From Actinomycetes bacterium (lineage in GTDB: Bacteria; Actinomycetota; Actinomycetes; Actinomycetales; JAJYRW01), in NCBI GenBank assembly GCA_021793895.1, contig JAJYRW010000039.1:1-9978 (forward strand): a stretch of 9,978 bases of DNA, in the 5' to 3' direction. Below the pieces are notes generated by a model, which saw nothing but the letters and a program-made list of their open reading frames with translations, made no database searches and was not told the DNA's origin. Position numbers and translations under genes: made by a program. This document shows, piece by piece, positions 1-5,292 of the stretch. Every line of letters begins with the position of its first letter. Position 1 is the stretch's first letter.

Positions 1-1265
1 TGGGGGACACTGAGGACGTGCGGCCAGGGGACGTCGCCGTTTTCTACCGCACCAATGCCCAGTCACGCGCGCTGGAAGACATCCTCATCCGCGTTGGGCT
101 GCCCTATCGCGTCGTAGGGGGAACCCGCTTTTATGAGCGCCGCGAAATTAAGGACGCCCTGGCCTACCTGCGCCTGGTCGATAATCCGGATGATGATGTA
201 AACCTGCGGCGGGTTTTGAACGTCCCCAAGCGCGGCATCGGCGATAAGGCCGAATCCACCGTCGCGGGCTTCGCCGCCCAGGAACGCATCTCCTTTGGTG
301 CTGCGCTGCGCCGAGCCGAAGAAATTCCCGGCATGACTACCCGCGCCTTGCGCGCCCTGAACGGATTCGTCGAGCTGCTCGATGAGTTTTTAGAACTCGT
401 GCGCGCGGGGACCTCCATCGCGGACCTGCTCGACGCCATCCTGGAGCGCAGCGGATACTCCAAAACCCTGCGCGAAAGTGATGACCCGCAAGACGAATCG
501 CGCCTGGAAAACCTCGCCGAACTCACCGCGGTCGCCAGCGAATTCGAAGAGGCGTTCCCCGAGGGCGAGTTGGGGGACTTCCTCGAGCGCGTCGCCCTGG
601 TCGCAGATGCGGACCAAATCCCCGACGCGGACGCTGAAGATAAGGGCGTCATCACCCTCATGACAATCCACACCGCCAAGGGCCTGGAGTTCCCGGTCGT
701 ATTTGTCACCGGCCTTGAAGATGGCACCTTCCCGCATAATCGTTCGCTTATGGACGACGACGAGCTGGCTGAAGAGCGCCGCCTTGCCTACGTGGGGCTC
801 ACCCGGGCTCGCGAGCGGCTCTACGTTTCCCGCGCGGCCATGCGGGCCTCATGGGGCGCGCCGCAGCACTTCCCAGCCAGCCGCTTCCTAAGTGAAATTC
901 CCACGGAATTGATCGACTGGAAACGCGCTGAATCCGCCACAGCGCAGTACCGCACGCGCAGCTCTTGGCAATCAGATGCCGATACCGGCTGGGGGGAGCC
1001 GGTAATTGGGGGTGGCGGACCCGTCATCGGCGGCGGTGGCCGAGTGGAAAGTCGGCACATTCCGCCCTCGCCTCCCGCGTCCGGAAGCAGTTCGGGTGCG
1101 GCCCCGAGCCTCGCCGTGGGCGACAAGGTAACGCATGACACCTACGGCCTAGGAACTGTGATCGCAGTTGAGGGATCAGGACGCAATGCGGTGGCAAAAG
1201 TCGACTTTCGCAGTGAGGGAGTGAAGCGTTTATTGCTGCGCTATTCGCCGGTGACGAAGCTGTAG
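1..1265 (+). CDS. pcrA: ATP-dependent DNA helicase PcrA/UvrD, C-terminal part (5' end outside window)
   Basis: Superfamily 1 3'-5' DNA helicase of DNA repair and replication restart, acting in the cytoplasm. The frame is open from the first full codon at base 3, so the GTG at 18 is internal and the gene begins upstream. Visible helicase motifs are motif IV (RTNAQSRALE, bases 48-77), motif V (TIHTAKGLEF, from base 663) and motif VI (RRLAYVGLTRARERL, from base 777); the nucleotide-binding motifs I to III lie before the window. A variable linker carries two tandem PVIGGGG heptapeptides (999-1040). After it, the frame ends in the Tudor-like domain (GDKVTHDTYGLGTV, from about 1117), which in PcrA binds RNA polymerase. 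The stop is TAG at 1263-1265. Recognition is by motif and domain order, and the family call is very secure. Confidence 0.96.
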   Translation, partial: GDTEDVRPGDVAVFYRTNAQSRALEDILIRVGLPYRVVGGTRFYERREIKDALAYLRLVDNPDDDVNLRRVLNVPKRGIGDKAESTVAGFAAQERISFGAALRRAEEIPGMTTRALRALNGFVELLDEFLELVRAGTSIADLLDAILERSGYSKTLRESDDPQDESRLENLAELTAVASEFEEAFPEGELGDFLERVALVADADQIPDADAEDKGVITLMTIHTAKGLEFPVVFVTGLEDGTFPHNRSLMDDDELAEERRLAYVGLTRARERLYVSRAAMRASWGAPQHFPASRFLSEIPTELIDWKRAESATAQYRTRSSWQSDADTGWGEPVIGGGGPVIGGGGRVESRHIPPSPPASGSSSGAAPSLAVGDKVTHDTYGLGTVIAVEGSGRNAVAKVDFRSEGVKRLLLRYSPVTKL

Positions 1266-1266
1266 T

Positions 1267-1286
1267 TTCGGCAGGTTTTAGCCAAA
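1267..1286. promoter_or_regulatory. Candidate operator, site 1 (TTYGGC-N8-GCCRAA), upstream of the OmpA lipoprotein gene
   Basis: The sequence is TTCGGC, 8 bp, GCCAAA: a near-palindrome starting 1 bp after the pcrA stop. The same pattern is found at 3617-3636 and 3664-3683 before the tad operon. Bases 1266-1305 align without gaps to 3663-3702 with 28 of 40 identities by hand count. The half-sites flank the position where a -35 element would sit relative to the putative -10 at 1298-1303. This would suit a dimeric regulator. The identity of the regulator is unknown. Confidence 0.45.
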
Positions 1287-1307
1287 TCTTTGTGTGCTAA
1301 CCTGCCG
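1269..1307. repeat. Inverted repeat downstream of pcrA, possible terminator
   Basis: Arms CGGCAGGTT (1269-1277) and AACCTGCCG (1299-1307) are perfectly complementary over 9 bp. After a 2-nt bulge, AGC (1280-1282) can pair with GCT (1296-1298). No T-run follows the right arm, so this is not a classical intrinsic terminator. It lies just after pcrA and overlaps both the candidate operator and the -10-like sequence, so it may instead reflect regulatory DNA. Confidence 0.4.
1295..1303 (+). promoter_or_regulatory. Putative extended -10 promoter element of the OmpA lipoprotein gene
   Basis: TGCTAACCT fits the extended -10 pattern TGnTAnnnT. It belongs to an 11-base string, TGCTAAYCTGC, repeated before the tad operon at 3692-3702, at the same 8-bp distance from the palindrome. 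The leader to the ATG at 1374 would be about 65 nt. No good -35 hexamer is visible. This is inference from pattern and from its recurrence. Confidence 0.35.
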
Positions 1308-1373
1308 TGTCGTCGGCTTATACACTGGCAAGTTTTTATGCTGGCAAAGTGATCGCCTTCCAGAAGGGAAACC

Positions 1374-2975
1374 ATGAAGTTCCGGATATGTATGGTTGCT
1401 GCCGTCCTCGTATTGGCGGGATGCTCCAGCAGTGACGAGCCCACCAACCCGGACCCCTCCCAAACGGGTAATCCAGATAATTCGAACCCGGAAGAGACCG
1501 AAGAGCCTGATCCGGGGCCCCAGCCGGCGGAAGTTATAAACACCGAGTTTTTTGATACGCCTCTGGAAGTCAGCGTCTACCCAATCCAATCTGATGGACA
1601 GCACGCGCTGGCCCAGATTGATGTTGCCGCTTCCTCCGATGGTGCCGGCGCCGAGCCGCTGGATCTGACGTGGGTCTTCACCCGCGATGGCGCGCAGCCG
1701 AGCCAGGGAGCAGAAGATCTGCGGCTGGTTGATCGCGCGGGGGCGGAAATTTATACCGTGGCGGCAGACAGCGCAGAACAGTTTGCCGCTTCGACAGATA
1801 TCAACGCGCTCCAGGTTGAACCGGGCGGGGAACCAGTATCGGTATACGCCTACTTTGAGGCGCCGACAATTGATTCGGTTGATTTGGACATTCCATTTTT
1901 GGGTTATGTACCCAGCGTGCCAGTTGAAGATTTGGGCGCCGAGGATGAATTCACCGTTACTGCCAGTGATTTAGACGTGGGGGAAGACTTTTCCGGGGAA
2001 GTGTTTCCGCTTTCCGTCCGGTCAATCGATTTCGATGATGTGTCGGACGTGAGTGAAGAGGGCGATTACGTAACGTGGACCCTGGCATCCGATGTGCTAT
2101 TCGATTTTGGCGAACACAAGCTAGATAAGGCCGCCAAGAAAACAATCGAAAAGGCCATAGAAGAGATTAAAGACATCGCGCTAGAAGGCGGCGAAATTCA
2201 CCTGGTCGGACACACCGACGATCAGGGCTCTGCTTCGTTTAACCAGGAACTTTCGGAAAAGCGCGCGGCGAGCGTGCAAAAGGTCTTTGAAGAAAACTTC
2301 TCTGGACACACCATCACCTCCGAGGGGAGAGGCAAGAGCGAACCGGCCGTGGAGGGCACTTCAGAAGAGGCCCGCGAAGCAAACCGCCGGGTGGAAATTG
2401 AGTTCACTGCAAAAGAAGATGCCAGTGTAGCCAAACGTGGCAGCGGCGACGAGGTGCCTGAGACTGACGCCCCCACTGTTTCTGGCCATGAGCAATTAGA
2501 GTTCTCTCCGGGCGTGGAGTCCGCTACAGATACGGCCGGAATTTCAATTGCCTCCGTAACTGAACTTGATGAAGACTACTTACTTGGAGTTATTGAAGTA
2601 GAGGTCCTCGCCGCAGATCCCGGCGGCGCCGCACTTTCAGATCTTTACGCCGATGGTGGCTTCACGACCGGGACCGGCCGCACCGTATCGAATTATTTGG
2701 AAGGTAATGGCACCGCGCTCCTGACGATCGCAACGGGAACTTCGAGCCTCTATCCCATCGAGTACGTAAAAGAGGAGAACGAATTGGGCCTCGATATCTA
2801 CGACATTGTGGGGGACCCGCGGCCCATGGGCACCTATGAACAGGGCGATGTTTACCGCCAGTTCGTCCTCTGGCCCAATCCGGGTAGCGACACGGTGACG
2901 ATTGAGGTTCCGGACCGGATGCGCTTTGCCGACGTTCCCGTCGAACAGGGCGCAGCCGAGCCCAGCGCCGAGTAA
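1374..2975 (+). CDS. Large lipoprotein with central OmpA-like peptidoglycan-binding domain
   Basis: Predicted secreted, lipid-anchored envelope protein of 533 residues. The signal peptide has a lipobox ending LAGC, with the lipidated Cys at residue 17. An acidic, Pro-rich linker follows (about 18-52), then an N-terminal region of unrecognised fold (about 53-235). The OmpA C-terminal-like domain (about 240-343) shows VLFDFGE at 241-247, GHTDD at 279-283 and NRRVEIEF at 337-344. The Asp and the NRR Arg residues are those that bind diaminopimelate-type peptidoglycan in the family. An extra 190-residue C-terminal region has no motif I recognise. The ATG at 1374 is preceded by AGAAGGG at a good distance. 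In a monoderm host the domain would tether the lipoprotein to the cell wall. Its upstream DNA shares a motif and -10-like sequence with the tad operon, so a link to the pilus is possible but unproven. Confidence 0.88.
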   Translation: MKFRICMVAAVLVLAGCSSSDEPTNPDPSQTGNPDNSNPEETEEPDPGPQPAEVINTEFFDTPLEVSVYPIQSDGQHALAQIDVAASSDGAGAEPLDLTWVFTRDGAQPSQGAEDLRLVDRAGAEIYTVAADSAEQFAASTDINALQVEPGGEPVSVYAYFEAPTIDSVDLDIPFLGYVPSVPVEDLGAEDEFTVTASDLDVGEDFSGEVFPLSVRSIDFDDVSDVSEEGDYVTWTLASDVLFDFGEHKLDKAAKKTIEKAIEEIKDIALEGGEIHLVGHTDDQGSASFNQELSEKRAASVQKVFEENFSGHTITSEGRGKSEPAVEGTSEEAREANRRVEIEFTAKEDASVAKRGSGDEVPETDAPTVSGHEQLEFSPGVESATDTAGISIASVTELDEDYLLGVIEVEVLAADPGGAALSDLYADGGFTTGTGRTVSNYLEGNGTALLTIATGTSSLYPIEYVKEENELGLDIYDIVGDPRPMGTYEQGDVYRQFVLWPNPGSDTVTIEVPDRMRFADVPVEQGAAEPSAE

Positions 2976-2987
2976 CTCTGTGCAGGA

Positions 2988-3027
2988 CCCGCGCGCTCGC
3001 GGAACCTAGAAAACTCCCTCGCGCGGG
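2988..3027. terminator. Candidate bidirectional terminator between convergent genes
   Basis: A perfect 8-bp inverted repeat, CCCGCGCG (2988-2995) and CGCGCGGG (3020-3027), with a 24-nt loop. It lies in the 80-bp gap between the lipoprotein stop and the end of the minus-strand DUF192 gene. The stem is strong, but the loop is long and there is no clear T-run on either side. The terminator role is inferred mainly from position. Confidence 0.35.
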
Positions 3028-3055
3028 GTAGTGCGGCTCGGAGCAAGCGCGCCGG

Positions 3056-3385
3056 TTACCGAAACTCAAGAACGTCTCCGACTTGCAGATTCCACTTAGC
3101 GAAGTTGCCCGCTGGGGCCTCCAGGGCGGATGCGGCACCGCGGCAGCTTTTGAATCCAAACGGAGACAGCCGGCTGATCTGTAAAACCGCTCCGGCAGCA
3201 TCGACAAATGCTACATCGAGGCTCTGGGTCATGCCAATGCCGTGCACCGCATTCGTGGGCTGGATCAGCATCGCATCGGGTAATGGATTGCGAAAAAGCA
3301 TTCCGCGCAGGCGCGTGCGGAACGTGTTAGCTATCAGCGCCGCCGCAACCGCTCGATTATTAATGAGTAGTTCTTTCTTTTTCAT
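3056..3385 (-). CDS. DUF192 family protein
   Basis: A 109-residue protein of the DUF192 family, whose biochemical role is not established. The family pattern is clear: RTRLRGMLFRNPLP (23-36), a hydrophobic stretch, H48 and M52 in AVHGIGM, LDVAFVD (56-62), E89 in the ALEAPAG segment, and GD (103-104) close to the C terminus. There is no signal peptide, whereas many family members are exported, so this form is probably cytosolic. The start ATG (complement of 3383-3385) has only a weak GAAAG ahead of it. A -10-like TATAAA on the minus strand (complement of 3408-3413) could serve it, but no convincing -35 is seen. It is convergent with the lipoprotein gene and divergent from the tad operon. I recall DUF192 genes lying near Tad or CpaB genes in other bacteria, which would fit an accessory role, but this is from memory. 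Confidence 0.82.
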   Translation of the reverse strand: MKKKELLINNRAVAAALIANTFRTRLRGMLFRNPLPDAMLIQPTNAVHGIGMTQSLDVAFVDAAGAVLQISRLSPFGFKSCRGAASALEAPAGNFAKWNLQVGDVLEFR

Positions 3386-3616
3386 AAACTTTCAATCGGC
3401 CAGTGTCTTTATAAGTGTTTGGGACGCATAATGACTGCGTTGGCAGGCGCTTCAATTCTCTCCAGCGTCATATTGTTATATCACTCACACCGGCTTGTTT
3501 TAACCCCAGCGCAAGTAGCCGCACGAATATGCGCTATTTCCAGTAAAGGTAGCCTCCTGAATGCGGGTTTTTGGCTCTAACTAAAGGACTGCTTCATAGA
3601 TACTTCGGCGGCGTCT

Positions 3617-3636
3617 TTTGGCCGGAACTTGCCGAA
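3617..3636. promoter_or_regulatory. Candidate operator, site 2 (TTYGGC-N8-GCCRAA)
   Basis: TTTGGC, 8 bp, GCCGAA. It is the upstream one of two copies before the tad operon. The 26-bp blocks at 3615-3640 and 3662-3687 match at 21 positions by hand count. Centre-to-centre spacing is 47 bp, about four and a half helical turns. Confidence 0.45.
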
Positions 3637-3663
3637 AGTTGGCTATTTGATGCAATTGCTGCT

Positions 3664-3683
3664 TTTGGCTAGAAATTGCCAAA
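3664..3683. promoter_or_regulatory. Candidate operator, site 3 (TTYGGC-N8-GCCRAA), promoter-proximal to the tad operon
   Basis: TTTGGC, 8 bp, GCCAAA: a perfect palindrome in its 6-bp arms. It stands 8 bp upstream of the extended -10-like TGCTAATCT, the same geometry as site 1 before the OmpA lipoprotein gene. Two independent promoters sharing both elements and their spacing is the main support for a regulatory role. Confidence 0.5.
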
Positions 3684-3691
3684 TGTTCATA

Positions 3692-3700
3692 TGCTAATCT
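3692..3700 (+). promoter_or_regulatory. Putative extended -10 promoter element of the tad operon
   Basis: TGCTAATCT fits TGnTAnnnT and gives a leader of roughly 60 nt to the ATG at 3764. Ten of the 11 bases of TGCTAATCTGC are identical to the element before the lipoprotein gene. An alternative reading is TTGGCT (3665-3670) and TATGCT (3690-3695) as -35 and -10 with a long 19-bp spacer. Confidence 0.38.
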
Positions 3701-3763
3701 GCGAACTTGGTGTATCGGTATGCCCAAATTTTTGCTGAATAGGATTTAAGAAAACTACTTGTT

Positions 3764-4558
3764 ATGGCAGTGATTTTTGTAGCTAGCCCGGAATCCTTGC
3801 CAGTCGGCTTGCAACAGGCCGACCCCAATTGGGACAGCATCCTCACCGCAATCTCACAGGTCAACGCCGATGAAGACGTTGTTTTAGTCACCCGCAGCGC
3901 GGCCGCGGAAAGGGTAGCTCGTGGCGTGCGGCTATCGCTGAATACCGAGCGCATTGGGATCTACACCAGCACGGTGCCCACCACACTCTTCTTTGTTCTG
4001 GCCGCGACGCTGGCACTTTTGCCCGCGGATCGATTGGGTGTGGTGGGCGCGGTCGAGCGGCGCGTAATTGCCAGCTCGTATACGCAGGTGCTGATGTCTT
4101 CGGTAGCGCGTGTCTCGCACCCCAATCCGACACTTCTAGACCACGTAATCAGCCTCATGCCGGGGACTCGTTACCTGGTCGATTGGACGAACCAGCAAAT
4201 TAAGCGGCAAAAAGATTTAAACCCGCTCGAAGCGCCGCTCTATGTAACTGCCTTCTCCGCCCAGCAGTGGCCGGCGGAGAAAATAAAACCCCTACCCCCC
4301 AACGCGATCACGCTGCCTTCCCAATCAACACCAAGTTGGGAGGCACGCCGCTGGATCGAGGCTTCAGCCGTATTTCAGCAGCCCGAACAAATAGCTCGCG
4401 AGACCGCTGGGCTCTACGAGGTAGGTCGTTCGGCAGCCTGCGTCTCGTGCCGGCGATCCGGCAGTGACCAGCGGTGCATATTTTGCGGTGTTCCGGTGGG
4501 CCATCTCGAACTTAGCGTCAATTCTGTGCCTCAAACTGATCTTGGAGGAAACTCGTGA
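3764..4558 (+). CDS. Unrecognised protein with C-terminal zinc ribbon, first gene of the tad operon
   Basis: A 264-residue protein of unknown function. Near the C terminus four cysteines (C226, C229, C238, C241) form a CxxC-x8-CxxC zinc-ribbon pattern followed by a short tail. The N-terminal part (MAVIFVAS, then VVLVTRSAAAERVARG) reads like an alternating beta/alpha domain. One hydrophobic segment (about 73-87, TLFFVLAATLALL) could be buried or membrane-associated. There is no signal peptide, so it is probably cytosolic. ATG 3764 is the first possible standard start after an in-frame TAG at 3740; the ribosome site is poor (AGGA is too far away), so initiation may be weak. Its stop overlaps the GTG of cpaB, which ties it to the tad operon. 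The role could be regulatory or in assembly, but the sequence alone does not decide. Confidence 0.8.
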   Translation: MAVIFVASPESLPVGLQQADPNWDSILTAISQVNADEDVVLVTRSAAAERVARGVRLSLNTERIGIYTSTVPTTLFFVLAATLALLPADRLGVVGAVERRVIASSYTQVLMSSVARVSHPNPTLLDHVISLMPGTRYLVDWTNQQIKRQKDLNPLEAPLYVTAFSAQQWPAEKIKPLPPNAITLPSQSTPSWEARRWIEASAVFQQPEQIARETAGLYEVGRSAACVSCRRSGSDQRCIFCGVPVGHLELSVNSVPQTDLGGNS

Positions 4559-5292
4559 ATCCTCGCCAACGGCGTGGAGCCCTGCTTCTGATTCTCACCG
4601 TGCTCGGAGCTATCGGTGTGTTTTTTGCCGTTTTAAGTTTCGTCAGCGATGTGAACTCGAAAGTGGGGCCGATGACGGAGGTTCAGCAACTGTCGCGCGA
4701 TGTCAAAGCGCTGGAGCCGATCGACTCCGACATGTTGACAACCGTTGAGCTACCCGAACGGTGGGTTCCGGAGGGCGCGATCGAGTCGGCCACCGACGTG
4801 GTGGGCCTGGTGGCGGCCACCGATTACTTCGAAGGTGCGACGCTGCAAGAGGGTATGGCAATTCCGCGACCTGGCATTCAACCCGGCTTTAGAGAAGTGG
4901 CCATCGTGGTCGACGCGGAAACCGGTGTGGCGGGCAAGGTCGCCCCCGGCGATCACGTGGACATCATCGCCACGATTGAAGGGGATGACGACACTCCTTC
5001 ATGGGCAGAGCTGTGGGCCTCAGACGTTCTAGTTTTAGATGTCGGGCTGCCCCAGGACATGGAAGAAACAGATCAAACTGGAAATCTTTCCCAAACGCAG
5101 GGTGTGCCGGTGACGTTTGCATTAGAGACAGCCGATGCGGTCCGACTGGCGTATATCGAGAGTTTCTCAGTCAAACTCCGCCTCGCACTGCGCGGCGCCG
5201 GTGACAGCGAAGACGTAAGCGATCAGGAAAAGATTTTCTCCGGAGGGTCTGACCAAGAAGATAGTGATAACGGGGAGGGCGGTGACGAATGA
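4555..5292 (+). CDS. cpaB: CpaB/RcpC-type Flp pilus assembly protein with SAF domain
   Basis: A membrane-anchored periplasmic or extracytoplasmic assembly protein of the Tad pilus, 245 residues. It has a basic N terminus (NPRQRRG), one membrane helix (about 9-30), a SAF-like domain (about 42-104, with ALEPIDSDML and EGATLQEGMAI), then the CpaB C-terminal domain (about 113-212, with the characteristic VAIVVDAETGVAGKVAPGD). The tail is strongly acidic (DQEDSDNGEGGDE). In Gram-negatives the partner is the secretin RcpA/CpaC. No secretin is expected in a monoderm host, so here it may act within the cell wall zone. The GTG at 4555 has GGAGG (4544-4548) at 6-nt spacing and overlaps the previous stop. 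Its own stop overlaps the ATG of tadZ (ATGA). Confidence 0.86.
   Translation: MNPRQRRGALLLILTVLGAIGVFFAVLSFVSDVNSKVGPMTEVQQLSRDVKALEPIDSDMLTTVELPERWVPEGAIESATDVVGLVAATDYFEGATLQEGMAIPRPGIQPGFREVAIVVDAETGVAGKVAPGDHVDIIATIEGDDDTPSWAELWASDVLVLDVGLPQDMEETDQTGNLSQTQGVPVTFALETADAVRLAYIESFSVKLRLALRGAGDSEDVSDQEKIFSGGSDQEDSDNGEGGDE

Larger units (their letters stand above)
3386..3763. other. Intergenic control region between the DUF192 gene and the tad operon
   Basis: A 378-bp stretch, visibly richer in A and T than the flanking genes, with no convincing gene. The string TTTTGGC occurs three times on an exact 47-bp period (3569, 3616 and 3663). The second and third copies extend into palindromes, and the third is followed by an extended -10-like element. 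One 49-codon frame (3431-3580, ATG to TAA) starts with a short hydrophobic segment but has only a weak ribosome site and resembles no family I know. Promoters for both divergent transcripts should lie here. Confidence 0.7.

Noticed and set aside
18..20. GTG as the pcrA start
   Set aside because: The frame is open to the window edge and the protein from here lacks the N-terminal half of the helicase, so the gene simply begins outside.
2662..3207. Long minus-strand frame across the end of the lipoprotein gene and the DUF192 gene
   Set aside because: It is antisense to two well-supported genes, is rich in Arg, Ser and Pro as shadow frames of GC-rich genes are, and has no recognisable domain.
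3105..3431. Plus-strand frame opposite the DUF192 gene
   Set aside because: The minus-strand product matches DUF192 over its full length, so this frame is a shadow.
3431..3580. 49-codon frame in the DUF192-tad gap with a short hydrophobic N terminus
   Set aside because: Weak ribosome site, no family resemblance, no class III prepilin motif, and it overlaps one of the TTTTGGC repeats. I treat it as chance.
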